A stretch of DNA of 33,965 nucleotides from Bacteroides sp. (GTDB taxonomy: Bacteria; Bacteroidota; Bacteroidia; Bacteroidales; Bacteroidaceae): the NCBI GenBank assembly GCA_023665805.1, contig JAMPDJ010000023.1, positions 1-33,965 of the forward strand. Reading direction: 5' to 3'. A model generated the notes under the pieces. It was not told the origin of the DNA. It saw nothing but the letters and a program-made list of their open reading frames with translations, and did not search any database. Shown here in pieces: positions 6,862 to 15,575 of this stretch (positions within the stretch are counted from its first letter, which is position 1; each line of letters begins with the position of its first letter). Both the position numbers and the translations under genes were made by a program.

Positions 6862-7647
6862 TCAAGCGCGCAACTTGTCTATCATGCGCAGACGCGGCAG
6901 AAAGCGATTGAGGCGCAAACTGTCATTGGTGAGAGCCGACCCCATGCAATACTTGCTGAAGCCCATAGGCTTGATACGCAGCAGGCGCAGCATCTCCAGA
7001 ATGGGGGAACAGGCCAGACCGTCGCGTTTAAGCTCTATTATCGCTATGCCGCCGAAAGACGTGTCCCTGCCCGTAGAGAGATTGTGGAAGCGCAGGTTGG
7101 TGTCTATGGTCAGACGCTCGGTCTTCTGCTTGTTCACAAGCGTGATGCGGTCGAAACGGTTCTCCAATTGTTCGCGCAGCGTCTGCGGACTATATCCCAA
7201 GTACTGTTTCATGAACTCGGTGCATACGCCCTCGCCGTCTGGACGGTCGTCGTCGAATATCAGGTCGTACCGGGGATGAAGCGGGTCGAAACCCTCAACC
7301 AGCACACGCCGTTTCTTGGTGCGTTTCTTATTGTTCTTGGTCTTTATCTCCAGGAAGTTGTGTCCGGAGTCCACATAAGACCTTATGCGCAACTTCTGAC
7401 GATTGGCCCTGCCCGTATGGTGTACGTTGTACATGTCACACTCCACAGTATCGAAGTACACCGTATAGTACGGAGCCACGCGCTTACCATGAACATCCTG
7501 GGCATAGTACTCGTCACCGGCCATGGCCAGAAGTTTCTCCAACTGCCCTGTGGTGGTGACGAATTTGGTGTCCGTGCGGTTCATCAAGCGTATACCCTTC
7601 ATTTCGTCAAGGGTTATCGGCTCATATGTGGTCAGTATTTCGTTCAC
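6862..7647 (-). CDS. VTC-domain protein, polyphosphate-polymerase-like
   Basis: This 261-residue protein has the VTC tunnel-domain signatures: NRTDTKFV (Arg24, Lys28), YYTVYFDT, RQKLRIRSY, FLEIKTKNNKKRTKKRR, and IIELKRDG near the end. These basic and acidic pairs line the catalytic tunnel of yeast Vtc4, which makes polyphosphate from ATP. Whether this bacterial homologue makes polyphosphate or another polymer is not settled by sequence. No SPX or membrane domain is present, so membrane attachment presumably comes from the DUF4956 partner 61 nt downstream. The only suitable start is GTG at 7645-7647. It is the first gene of the operon and follows a TATCTTTG -7 element. Confidence 0.85.
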   Translation of the reverse strand: MNEILTTYEPITLDEMKGIRLMNRTDTKFVTTTGQLEKLLAMAGDEYYAQDVHGKRVAPYYTVYFDTVECDMYNVHHTGRANRQKLRIRSYVDSGHNFLEIKTKNNKKRTKKRRVLVEGFDPLHPRYDLIFDDDRPDGEGVCTEFMKQYLGYSPQTLREQLENRFDRITLVNKQKTERLTIDTNLRFHNLSTGRDTSFGGIAIIELKRDGLACSPILEMLRLLRIKPMGFSKYCMGSALTNDSLRLNRFLPRLRMIDKLRA

Positions 7648-8036
7648 GGCATATATTTATTTAATCAATTGGATGCAGGTTTCTCAACAAAACCTTATCT
7701 CACATGCCATTTTTTCTCTTTCTTATGAGTTATCAGCAACAAAGATAATACTTTTTTGCATATTATTCCATTGGCATGAGATAAAAATCCATTGCAGTTG
7801 CGCATAGCCTTTCAAGAATGGCCTGTTCCCGCCATCTCACCCAAAAGGAACAAAGATCTTCGGAAATCAGCCAAGGCACAAAACTCCATGGCGACATAGT
7901 CCCGAATCGGCCATAGAACCGCAATATGGCAGAACAGGCTATTTACGAGAACAACACATGCGAATATACAAAATATGCAGATGAGGACTTGCGCATCCAC
8001 ACCTGCATATTTACATATACATTCCCAAAGTGCAAC
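7648..8036. other. Intergenic region upstream of the VTC operon
   Basis: These 389 bp lie downstream of the PnuT-like gene and upstream of the VTC operon. A TATCTTTG -7 element (minus, 7740-7747) lies about 90 nt before the GTG start, without a clear TTTG at -33. The remaining stretch (about 7800-8030) shows no convincing gene, hairpin with T-run or repeat. The 62-codon minus ORF at 7812-8000 has no protein-like features. Confidence 0.5.
7740..7747 (-). promoter_or_regulatory. Probable -7 element for the VTC operon
   Basis: TATCTTTG on the minus strand matches TAnnTTTG and lies about 90 nt upstream of the GTG start. The matching -33 position lacks TTTG, so strength is uncertain. Confidence 0.45.
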
Positions 8037-8642
8037 CTACTCTGCCATCTGTTCAGCCATCATCATCCTACGCCACCTGAAATATCCCAGCACGGCAAAG
8101 ACAGTATAGGCCACATGTATGCCAGCCTTGAAGGGCAGGCCCTTGTAGGCAAGGAGGTATACGTCTATGATGTCTACAACAAACCACAGCCACCACTGCT
8201 GAAGATACTTTTTGGCCATGGCCCACATGGCCACGATGGAGATGGCATTGGTGAGGGCATCCTGCACAGGCACGGTGGAGTTGGTATATGTACCCAGGAA
8301 CCACCATGTCACCAACCATATCGCAAGCATGGCTACCACAAGCCATACGGCCGCACGGAAAGGCATGGAGGTGATAGCCAGAACGTCCTTGCCCTTTGAG
8401 GTCTTCGCACGCCGTCCATATCCGGGTAGGGTCCACAATAGCAAACCGTAGACGGCAGCCAACAGATAGTAACCCGAAATCAGCATGTCGCCATATAGTC
8501 CCACGGCATAGTAGAGATACAGGTCCACGGCAGGCATTATTATCCCAGCAACCCACACCAGCCAGTGGGCACGGTATTCCCACCACAGGTACAGGATGCC
8601 TAAAGTGGAAACGAACAGGTCAAGGAAGGAGGTCAAGTCCAT
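8037..8642 (-). CDS. pnuT: PnuC-family transporter, probable thiamine importer PnuT
   Basis: This 201-residue membrane protein has about seven hydrophobic segments and PnuC-family hallmarks: a tryptophan-rich start (LYLWWEYRAHWLVWVAG), the repeated aromatic helix LYYAVGLYGDMLISGYYLL, and the conserved block ALTNAISIVAMWAMAKKYLQ with WWLWFVVDIIDVYLL. PnuC proteins move vitamin nucleosides by facilitated diffusion with trapping by phosphorylation. This copy lies 76 nt after a TonB-dependent receptor that follows a TPP riboswitch, so thiamine is the expected substrate (PnuT subtype). In Bacteroides thetaiotaomicron a similar unit also carries a thiamine pyrophosphokinase. None is found downstream here, so the trapping kinase must be encoded elsewhere. 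Substrate is inferred from the riboswitch. Confidence 0.85.
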   Translation of the reverse strand: MDLTSFLDLFVSTLGILYLWWEYRAHWLVWVAGIIMPAVDLYLYYAVGLYGDMLISGYYLLAAVYGLLLWTLPGYGRRAKTSKGKDVLAITSMPFRAAVWLVVAMLAIWLVTWWFLGTYTNSTVPVQDALTNAISIVAMWAMAKKYLQQWWLWFVVDIIDVYLLAYKGLPFKAGIHVAYTVFAVLGYFRWRRMMMAEQMAE

Positions 8643-8718
8643 ATCTGATTATATTTGGATACAACATTGCGGTTGCACTTTCCTATACATATATATAAGG
8701 AAGCGCAACACATAATAC

Positions 8719-11121
8719 TCAGAATCTCAACGTCACATGTCCCATCAGCGTAAATCCGGCCGATGGAGTATAGCCTATCTGGTAGTAACGATGGGCATCG
8801 TCGTAACCCATGGAGGGTATGACGCTACTGTAGACCCATCCGCTTTGGGCAAAGTGACGATCGAAGATATTGTTGAAGTCAAGACCGAAGACGGCCTGCT
8901 TTAGGCGGGCATTGTTCTTACCAGGATTAAGTGTGTAGCTCAAACGCACGGCAGTGGTGCTGTATCTGGGCAAGGAGCGATCCAAGGATGCCGTATTGTC
9001 AAGATACTGGCGACTGACGAAGTTGGTATGCCACACGGCACGGAAACCCTTCCAGCGAAATGTGGCCATGCCATTCAAGACTACAGACGGAGAAAACGCC
9101 AAGGTGGAATTGTCATAATGTTTTACTTGGAATGTATCATCCCAATCACAACTGACATGCTCGTCGAAAGAGAGAATGCGGTTGTGACTGAAAGCTCCGT
9201 TGACATCCAAGGAGAGCCATTCAAATGGAGTATAACCAGCACTCAGTTCCAGACCCATGCGATAGGAGTCCTCGATATTGGTGGTCAGAGCCTCTCCTAT
9301 GTCGCTAAGTTCTCCAGTCTGCACCAACTGGTCCAAGTAATTCATATAATACAGACCGGCCGAAACATACCACTTGCTACCCTCGTAACCATAGCCCAGT
9401 TCCACATCGTGCAGACGTTCGGCACGAGGAGCACCGCTTTGACCATTGTCGGTAAAGTTGTTGCGTTCGGGTTCGCGTGAACTCATGGCGTAACTGGCAT
9501 ACAGGCGATGTCCATCACGATGCCAAGAGAGTCCTACCTTGGGATTCAAGAAGTTGTAGACCTTGTCCACGTCCAACCGCTGTGCCTGATAGAGTCCCTG
9601 CTCGTCGGCCATGAATTTGTCGTTGTAGCCGTCCGTGCGGAAACCGACATGACGGTATTGTACATCGGCAAAGGCATCCCACTGCGACGTGATATGCATA
9701 GTGGCCTTGGCAAATAGCGACACGTCATTCTTCTGCGCATCGCTGCTGTAATAGCGGTAACGTCCCCCGGGAGTCGGGATGTAATGGTTACGCAGATCCT
9801 CGTTGCCAATATAAGTGAGATAACCGAAGTGGTCCCCCGAGAAGCCTTGGGCGTTCAATCCCATCAACACGTCCCAACGCTTATCAGTATAGTTGGCATT
9901 CAAGTGCAGCCCATAGGTATGCCCCTCCAGACCCTTGCGACGGACAAAGTCGGACTTCTTGCTACCATCGGCAGGAACATAGTTCAATCCAAACTTGCTT
10001 GCAGCCTTGTTCTGATAGCGGAACTCGTCATAATATCCATAGTCATAACTATAGCGCAAGGCGGCCGTAGTGCTCCATCTGTCATTGACTTGCCATGCCA
10101 TGGACAGAATGTTGTGGTTCTGCCAATAGTTGTCGGTGGTACGGTCCCACAGGCTGCCGTCGGTTTTGGCATAACGTTCGGTTTTCCACGCAGATGGGTC
10201 GTCCCAGTTTTCTATGAAGCGTTCGTAAAGGCTGTTGAAGCGTCCCAGCCCCATGTCATAGAGGTCTTCGTAAGTCTTCACCCCGGCATAGGCGTTCAGG
10301 CTGTAATCGTCATTACCGGCAGTGACACCACTCCAGGCCTGCCCTGTGTTCTCGAAGTTTCCAATGTTCCTGTACTTCACCACCAACCTGCGGTCCGTAC
10401 TGAGCCACGCCAGACCTCCTGTGTAACTGCCGCTGCGTCCCTGCGTTCCATGCAGATATCCGTCCGTGGAGGTCTCGTGATAGGCTCCATCCAGCACCCA
10501 GTGGTTTCCCAGCAGACCCGTGGAAAACTGTCCGCCAGCGCGCCATGTGCCATAGCTGCCATAGCTGCCCGTCACCTCCAACATCGGTGTCATCCGTGGT
10601 GCACGTGTCTGCATGGCTATGCTACCGCCAAAGGCACCATCACCGTTGGTACTGCTACCCACGCCACGTTGTATCTGCACGCTGCCGAGCAGGGAGGCAT
10701 AGGAATTCATGTTGGCCCAAAATACGGCCTGGTCTTCGGGGGCATTAAGAGGCACACCGTCCAACGTAACATTGATGCGACTGCCGGCACTGCCTCTCAT
10801 GCGCATGTATACGGTGCCGGTCCCCACGCCGTTCTCGCTCCATGCCACCACACCCGGAGTGCGGGCGAACAGGTAAGGCAATTCTTGTCCGCTGGCCGAG
10901 AAGTCATCCAACTCGGCTTGCTTTATCCTGCTTACCGCAAAAGGTGCATCCTTGGGAGCACTGACGGCCTTGACCACCACCTCCTGCAAGGCCGTAACTT
11001 CATCAGACACGGATTCTTCACTCGATTCTGACACACGCACAGAATCACGCACTTCACTTCTGGCACACATCGTGCCGGCCGTGCACGTCAACATGAACAC
11101 GGCAAGAAACATTCTTTTCAT
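8719..11121 (-). CDS. TonB-dependent outer-membrane receptor, probable thiamine uptake
   Basis: This receptor of about 800 residues begins with signal peptide MKRMFLAVFMLTCTAGTMCA. A TonB-box-like LQEVVVKAV follows, and then a plug domain with LPYLFARTPGVVAWSENG, YMRMRGSAGSRINVTLDG, VQIQRGVGSSTNGDGAFGG. A 22-strand-type barrel rich in aromatic/polar alternation ends in terminal LMGHVTLRF. No N-terminal carboxypeptidase-like domain is present, unlike SusC proteins. I chose the ATG at 11121 because the in-frame upstream start is a TTG and the signal peptide begins here. The gene is preceded by a TPP riboswitch and followed by a PnuC-family transporter, so it should carry thiamine or a thiamine ester across the outer membrane. 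Receptor family is certain. The substrate rests on the riboswitch. Confidence 0.92.
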   Translation of the reverse strand: MKRMFLAVFMLTCTAGTMCARSEVRDSVRVSESSEESVSDEVTALQEVVVKAVSAPKDAPFAVSRIKQAELDDFSASGQELPYLFARTPGVVAWSENGVGTGTVYMRMRGSAGSRINVTLDGVPLNAPEDQAVFWANMNSYASLLGSVQIQRGVGSSTNGDGAFGGSIAMQTRAPRMTPMLEVTGSYGSYGTWRAGGQFSTGLLGNHWVLDGAYHETSTDGYLHGTQGRSGSYTGGLAWLSTDRRLVVKYRNIGNFENTGQAWSGVTAGNDDYSLNAYAGVKTYEDLYDMGLGRFNSLYERFIENWDDPSAWKTERYAKTDGSLWDRTTDNYWQNHNILSMAWQVNDRWSTTAALRYSYDYGYYDEFRYQNKAASKFGLNYVPADGSKKSDFVRRKGLEGHTYGLHLNANYTDKRWDVLMGLNAQGFSGDHFGYLTYIGNEDLRNHYIPTPGGRYRYYSSDAQKNDVSLFAKATMHITSQWDAFADVQYRHVGFRTDGYNDKFMADEQGLYQAQRLDVDKVYNFLNPKVGLSWHRDGHRLYASYAMSSREPERNNFTDNGQSGAPRAERLHDVELGYGYEGSKWYVSAGLYYMNYLDQLVQTGELSDIGEALTTNIEDSYRMGLELSAGYTPFEWLSLDVNGAFSHNRILSFDEHVSCDWDDTFQVKHYDNSTLAFSPSVVLNGMATFRWKGFRAVWHTNFVSRQYLDNTASLDRSLPRYSTTAVRLSYTLNPGKNNARLKQAVFGLDFNNIFDRHFAQSGWVYSSVIPSMGYDDAHRYYQIGYTPSAGFTLMGHVTLRF

Positions 11122-11231
11122 GCTGTTTCTTTTCTCTTCTTCACTCGTAATCAACGTTACGATGTCTTGATTGGAAATTTGGCCCGTCTTAGCCTCCCCT
11201 ACCTTTTACAAGGCAAGGTGTTGCTTACCCA

Positions 11232-11324
11232 GACCGTTCATACTCTCTACGCCGGCACAACCCGGTTCAGATCATGTGAGGGTATATTCTCAGCAAGGCC
11301 AATATGAGCCATGCACCCCTGATG
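11232..11324 (-). ncRNA. TPP (THI-element) riboswitch
   Basis: The minus strand shows the conserved TPP aptamer segments in order: CAGGGGTGC, then TTGCTGAGAATATACCC, then GATCTGAACCGGGTT and GTGCCGGCGTAGAGA. The CTGAGA and CGTAGAGA blocks form the pyrimidine- and pyrophosphate-binding pockets. It lies directly after a promoter and about 110 nt before the receptor start. High TPP should reduce expression of the receptor and transporter. The intervening stretch has a short ACCTT/AAGGT hairpin but no clear terminator with a T-run, so the off-switch may act on translation or through a weak terminator. Confidence 0.93.
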
Positions 11325-11330
11325 ACGACA

Positions 11331-11362
11331 CAAAGGTATGGCATTTTAACTTAACAGACAAG
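11331..11362 (-). promoter_or_regulatory. Promoter of the thiamine uptake operon
   Basis: On the minus strand CTTG (11359-11362) is followed after exactly 20 nt by TACCTTTG (11331-11338). Transcription would begin just ahead of the TPP aptamer at about 11324, the expected layout for a riboswitch leader. Confidence 0.75.
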
Positions 11363-11450
11363 AAAAGAACAGAAAATGTTATCAAGAAGCAAAAGGAGGG
11401 TGGCCAAGGAGCTTAGGGGATATACCTCCTGTATTACGAGTATTTGACAC

Positions 11451-12137
11451 CTACAACGGGAGAAACGTCCATGACTTCTGTCCGTTGAACGTGTGCACGG
11501 TAACACTGAGGGTATCCCCGGAATGGTATTGCGGAATGGAGGGAATAAGTATGGAACAGTAGTAGGTACGTGAATAACTGAGAGGGTCCGCGCCCTGAAC
11601 ATGATGCACAGACAGGTAATGACAGGAGTATTGCCGTCCGGCAGTACCAGCCATTTCCAATGAATCCACGACATACCCCCAATGCTGCACTCCACCCTGG
11701 GACTTGGCAGTCAATTGCATGTTTACATAAGAGCCAGCCGTCCACATGCTTTCTATACCGGTAGGATCGTGACGGGCAATACCGGTACTGTCGCCCAAGA
11801 CACACGCGCCGACCAGGGAATAAATCCGCGCACCAACGAGAGGAGACGTAGCGGACATTTCGGGCACGAACCCCACAACGGCACGGTAAACCGTATCCGG
11901 ACGATGAGGACTTATATCAGTATTCGTAATGACGTAGCATGCACCACCGTCAGTAAGGAGGTCACACAGATGCCCGGAGCCATCGGTATGAATGTCGGCA
12001 AACTCGGTAATGATATCGGGATACACTTCCTCCTCCTCGGAACATGCCGCGAAGAACGTAACCGGCAATATCAAAAGCATGACAGGCAGGCACCGACAAC
12101 ATGCATGTAAAAGATGCGAAACAAACAGGATGTTCAT
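11451..12137 (-). CDS. NigD-like lipoprotein
   Basis: The protein of about 228 residues has a lipoprotein signal ending LPVTFFAAC and then an acidic stretch (SEEEEVYPD). The body carries the NigD-like pattern: IITEFADIHTDGSGHLCDLL, LTDGGACYVI, DTVYRAVVGFVPE, ARIYSLVGACVLGD, GIESMWTAGSYVNMQLTAKS, QGGVQHWGYVVDS and the terminal beta sandwich ILIPSIPQYHSGDTLSVTV. Proteins of this type are Bacteroidetes surface or periplasmic lipoproteins. The name comes from a bacteriocin-region gene but function is unknown. The ATG at 12137 overlaps the acyltransferase stop (ATGA), so they are translationally coupled. The in-frame upstream extension would ruin the lipobox spacing. Confidence 0.8.
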   Translation of the reverse strand: MNILFVSHLLHACCRCLPVMLLILPVTFFAACSEEEEVYPDIITEFADIHTDGSGHLCDLLTDGGACYVITNTDISPHRPDTVYRAVVGFVPEMSATSPLVGARIYSLVGACVLGDSTGIARHDPTGIESMWTAGSYVNMQLTAKSQGGVQHWGYVVDSLEMAGTAGRQYSCHYLSVHHVQGADPLSYSRTYYCSILIPSIPQYHSGDTLSVTVHTFNGQKSWTFLPL

Positions 12138-13294
12138 AGGTCCAAGGTTTGCATCTTGTTGACCACAGGATTGGCATACATGGTGAGGAGACATCTGCGC
12201 AGGAAAGCCTCATCCGGATCGGGAATGGTGACCTTGGCCAGCTGGCCGCGAAGATAATCATTGAAAATCTTCTTGTCGTAGTCGCTGTAGCGTTTGCGGA
12301 ACACCAAACCTCCATGCAACTCGTCATAGGCGATGAAGTTGCCTGGATAAAGCATATACCCGGAGTGGATGGCAACGTCCATGCGTCTGGCCATTTCCTT
12401 GAAAAACTCGGTCTTGGGCACGTTTTCCAGTTCGCCAATCCATTCATTCACCGGCGTGCCCGTACAGTAATGTATGTGCCCCTTGTTGCCGAAGATGCCT
12501 ATCTTCATGTTATTCAAGTCGTCCTGTTTGCTCTTCTTCCAGGCTGGATTGTCACGTTTCTGCTGAAACTCCTGCGCCTTGAGATAGTCGCAGGGATCAT
12601 ATTCGTAGCTTATAGTCAGCGGAACTATGTTCAGTTCCTTCAGGCGCTCCGTCACTGTGCCTTCGCCACCGAGAGCCAACATCTTCAGGACAGAATCCTG
12701 TGTGTGGTCGCTGCTGTCCTTGGCACGTCCCTCGCGCTGCGCTATCCATATGTTCTCCTTCTTCCTTGTGATAGCATAGTGCATGTAGCGGCTCATGAGC
12801 ATGCTGCTCTCCAGAATCTCCTTGACCTTCAGTCCGCGTCTGACTATGAACGCCTTGTTCATGCGCACGAGCGTCTTTATCCACGGATATATCAGAAGGT
12901 TGTCGCCAAGAGCTATTTCACATGTAGTAGGAAAACCGGCATTAAAAAGCATAAGATCCAGTATGGCGCTGTCCAGAACGATATCCCTGTGATTTGAGAC
13001 AAACAGATAGTTGCCGCACGTGGATATGGTATCGTGGTTGAAAGTGTAGCCGCAAGCATGCTTGCGAAGCACATAACGCACGACATGCGCCATGAAACGT
13101 TTCTGAAAGTCCAAAGGTGTCTTTACGCCTATGAACGCGGCGCGTATCAGGCCGTTACGCACACCCCGTGGAAGCCACGGAGCAAAGCTGCGCATGATTT
13201 TGTCGAAATGGCGGTCGGCAAGCAGGCTTTCCAAAGCCTCTTTCATCTCCCCTGTTTCATAGGGGCGGATGTCATCAAATTCGTGTATATCCAT
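12134..13294 (-). CDS. Glycerophospholipid acyltransferase family protein
   Basis: This 386-residue PlsC-superfamily enzyme has SNHRDIVLDSA as motif I, FIVRRGLKVKE as motif II, IWIAQREGRAKDSSD as motif III and IVPLTISYEYDP as motif IV. Such enzymes transfer fatty acyl groups to glycerol-phosphate or lyso-lipids at the inner membrane. Motif I is His-x5-Asp rather than the standard His-x4-Asp, so the Asp of HRD may take a structural role. An in-frame TTG at 13318 would add eight residues, but the ATG at 13294, 29 nt after the Ddl stop, is preferred. It is co-oriented with ddl upstream and the NigD-like gene downstream, overlapping the latter by 4 nt. Exact acyl acceptor is not determinable. Confidence 0.85.
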   Translation of the reverse strand: MDIHEFDDIRPYETGEMKEALESLLADRHFDKIMRSFAPWLPRGVRNGLIRAAFIGVKTPLDFQKRFMAHVVRYVLRKHACGYTFNHDTISTCGNYLFVSNHRDIVLDSAILDLMLFNAGFPTTCEIALGDNLLIYPWIKTLVRMNKAFIVRRGLKVKEILESSMLMSRYMHYAITRKKENIWIAQREGRAKDSSDHTQDSVLKMLALGGEGTVTERLKELNIVPLTISYEYDPCDYLKAQEFQQKRDNPAWKKSKQDDLNNMKIGIFGNKGHIHYCTGTPVNEWIGELENVPKTEFFKEMARRMDVAIHSGYMLYPGNFIAYDELHGGLVFRKRYSDYDKKIFNDYLRGQLAKVTIPDPDEAFLRRCLLTMYANPVVNKMQTLDL

Positions 13295-13323
13295 GGTCGC
13301 GGATGTGTATGGATGCAATGCGT

Positions 13324-14301
13324 TTACTTTCCCTCTATGATATCAGTCATGACCTGTGTGATGTCGAGTCCGGCTGCACGTACCTGCTGAGGAATGAGGC
13401 TGGTGGCGGTCATGCCAGGGGTGGTGTTTATCTCCAGAAGGTTGATTTTATCACCTTCGGTGATGATATAGTCTATACGTATGATGCCATAGCAACCGAG
13501 GATGTCGTAGATGGCGGATGTCAGGGTCTGCACACGGCGGGTGAGATTCTCGGAGATACGTGCCGGAGTGATTTCGTCCACCTGGCCATTGTACTTTGCA
13601 TCGTAGTCGAAGAACTCGTTCTTGGACACCACCTCGGTAATGGGAAAGACATGTGACGAAGTGCTGGTCTTATAGCATCCGTTGGTGATTTCAGTTCCGG
13701 ACATGAAAGCCTCCACCATCACATCTCCACCTTCATTCATGGCCTTGGCTATGGCAGGGCGCAGAGCTTCGACGGTCCTTACTGGCGTTGCCCCGAATGA
13801 ACTTCCCCCACGTGCAGGCTTCACGAAACAGGGGAAACCGATACGATCCATGATGTCCTTGTCGCTGACATCATCCTCATGTCCCTTGCGAAGCAGCAGG
13901 CTGTCGGCCACAGCCACACCAAGGGAGCGCAGATAATTGTTCAGGGCAAACTTGTCATATGTAAGAGCCTCTACAAGGACCCCGCTGGTTGAATAAGGCA
14001 TGCCTATGAGGTCAAAATATCCTTGTAGCACGCCATTCTCTCCCGGAGCACCATGAATGGTGATGTAGCAGAAGTCGGGACGTACTGTCTCCCCACGCTC
14101 GTTTTCAAAGGTGAAATCATTACGGTCTACCCTACTACGGTTGCCATCAGGCAGAATTGCCTCCCAATGCGAAGCTCTCAATTCCACCTTATATATATTG
14201 TAACGGGTCTTATCCATGAAAGTCTCTATGCCTGCAGCGCTGCGCATGCTCACGTCATGTTCCGAGGTGTCTCCACCACAGACGATTGCTACTGTTTTCA
14301 T
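13324..14301 (-). CDS. ddl: D-alanine--D-alanine ligase
   Basis: This 325-residue ATP-grasp enzyme makes the D-Ala-D-Ala dipeptide for peptidoglycan in the cytoplasm. Visible motifs are the N-terminal VAIVCGGDTSEHDVSMRSA, ITIHGAPGENGVLQGYFDLI, YSTSGVLVEALTYDKFALN, FVKPARGGSSFGATPV (ATP lid), GCYGIIRIDYIITEGDKINL and the metal-binding LLEINTTPGMTATSLIPQ. Length and motif order are normal for Ddl. The start ATG at 14301 aligns exactly with the family's first strand. The 104-nt gap after the pseudouridine synthase gene shows no promoter, so it is probably cotranscribed from 16238. Confidence 0.95.
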   Translation of the reverse strand: MKTVAIVCGGDTSEHDVSMRSAAGIETFMDKTRYNIYKVELRASHWEAILPDGNRSRVDRNDFTFENERGETVRPDFCYITIHGAPGENGVLQGYFDLIGMPYSTSGVLVEALTYDKFALNNYLRSLGVAVADSLLLRKGHEDDVSDKDIMDRIGFPCFVKPARGGSSFGATPVRTVEALRPAIAKAMNEGGDVMVEAFMSGTEITNGCYKTSTSSHVFPITEVVSKNEFFDYDAKYNGQVDEITPARISENLTRRVQTLTSAIYDILGCYGIIRIDYIITEGDKINLLEINTTPGMTATSLIPQQVRAAGLDITQVMTDIIEGK

Positions 14302-14405
14302 TGTGTCTTGTGTTATATGCTAATGTATTGTCCTACATGATTGTGTAACGGGAAATGATGTGTATGTCTCAATAATATAATATCGCAGATGGTGTGTGGC
14401 CGCAT

Positions 14406-15575
14406 CTACGACACGTTATCCACACGCCTGCGCCATTTGTCTATCAAGGCCTGCATGTCCGGAGCCACATCGCTACGAAAGTCCATCTGCTCGTCCGTCA
14501 CCGGATGACGAAATCCCAAAGTGAGAGCATGCAGTGCCTGACGCGGGCACAGTTCCATGCAGTTGCGTATGAATGCCTTGTAGGAGGCTGTCTGCTCGCC
14601 ACGGAGAATCTGGTCTCCACCGTATCGTTCATCGGCAAAAAGAGGATGCCCCGTATGCCTCATGTGAGCCCTGATCTGATGCGTACGCCCTGTCTCCAGA
14701 GAGCATTCCACCAATGTAACTGGCCCAAAACGCTCAAGAACCCTCCAATGAGTGACAGCATGCTTGCCGATGTCACTACCCTCGGGAAATACCGCCATTC
14801 GCAGACGGTCCTTGGGGTCGCGGCCTATGTTGCCAGTGACGGTGCCATGGTCCTCGGCAAATGGTCCCCAAACCAAGGCGTTATAAAGTCGTCGCGTAGT
14901 ATGGTGGAAAAACTGTTTGCACAGCGAAGTCTTGGCCTCCGGCGTCTTTGCCACTACAAGAAGTCCGCTCGTATCCTTGTCTATGCGGTGCACCAGCCCC
15001 ACCTCCGGATCGTTGGGGTCGTAGCGCGGATCGTCTTTCAGATGCCATGCCAGCGCATTTACCAAGGTTCCGCTGAAATTGCCACATCCGGGATGCACGA
15101 CCATGCCGGCAGACTTGTTGACCAAAAGCAGCTGATCATCCTCATAAACAATATCCAGAGGAATGTCCTCGGGAACAATCTCCCAATCACGCTTGGGACG
15201 GTCGAACATCAAGGTAATCACGTCGCCGGCCTTGACCTTGTAATTGCTCTTCACAGGCTTGCCGTTGGCCTGGATGTATCCTGCCTCGGCTGCCTTCTGA
15301 ATACGATTGCGACTGGTATCACGGAGATGGTCCATAAGGAACTTGTCCACACGCACGGGATTCTGTCCGCTATCGGCCACCACGCGACGATGTTCGTATA
15401 GTCCGGCATATGATGCTTCTGACCGACCCGATACAAAGTCAAGGTCATCATCACCATAGCCGTCGATGCTATCCGGACAGCTTGTCATATCCGGCGAACC
15501 TTCAGGCAACAAATCCGTTTCCTCACAGGACGACAGATTGCCCAACTCTTCTGCTGACAACATATCGTCTACCAT
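14406..15575 (-). CDS. RluA-family pseudouridine synthase with acidic N-terminal extension (RluD-like)
   Basis: This 389-residue enzyme isomerises uridine in 23S rRNA. An S4 RNA-binding domain (VRVDKFLMDHLRDTSRNRIQ, residues about 74-125) precedes the synthase domain, with the catalytic Asp199 in HRIDKDTSGLLVVAK, the conserved VVHPGCGNFSGTLVNAL and the C-terminal LETGRTHQIRAHMRHTGHPL. Residues 1-65 are an extra acidic, low-complexity tail (GYGDDDLDFVSG) not needed for the fold. The ATG overlaps the end of the PASTA gene by 7 nt (ATGGTAG), so the long form may be translated by coupling. Domain order fits RluD (positions 1911/1915/1917 in E. coli numbering), but specificity among RluA, RluC and RluD cannot be settled by motif. 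Confidence 0.9.
   Translation of the reverse strand: MVDDMLSAEELGNLSSCEETDLLPEGSPDMTSCPDSIDGYGDDDLDFVSGRSEASYAGLYEHRRVVADSGQNPVRVDKFLMDHLRDTSRNRIQKAAEAGYIQANGKPVKSNYKVKAGDVITLMFDRPKRDWEIVPEDIPLDIVYEDDQLLLVNKSAGMVVHPGCGNFSGTLVNALAWHLKDDPRYDPNDPEVGLVHRIDKDTSGLLVVAKTPEAKTSLCKQFFHHTTRRLYNALVWGPFAEDHGTVTGNIGRDPKDRLRMAVFPEGSDIGKHAVTHWRVLERFGPVTLVECSLETGRTHQIRAHMRHTGHPLFADERYGGDQILRGEQTASYKAFIRNCMELCPRQALHALTLGFRHPVTDEQMDFRSDVAPDMQALIDKWRRRVDNVS

Noticed and set aside
7812..8000. 62-codon minus ORF between the PnuT-like gene and the VTC operon, considered as a missing thiamine kinase
   Set aside because: Far too short, with no ATP or thiamine-binding motif and no family resemblance.
9784..11031. 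415-codon plus ORF opposite the TonB receptor
   Set aside because: It is a shadow of the receptor's codon pattern. The minus frame has a signal peptide, plug and barrel motifs.
11362..11450. Terminator between the NigD-like gene and the thiamine operon promoter
   Set aside because: An AGGAGG/CCTCCT pairing exists, but its loop is long and the T-run is only four bases, so support is insufficient.
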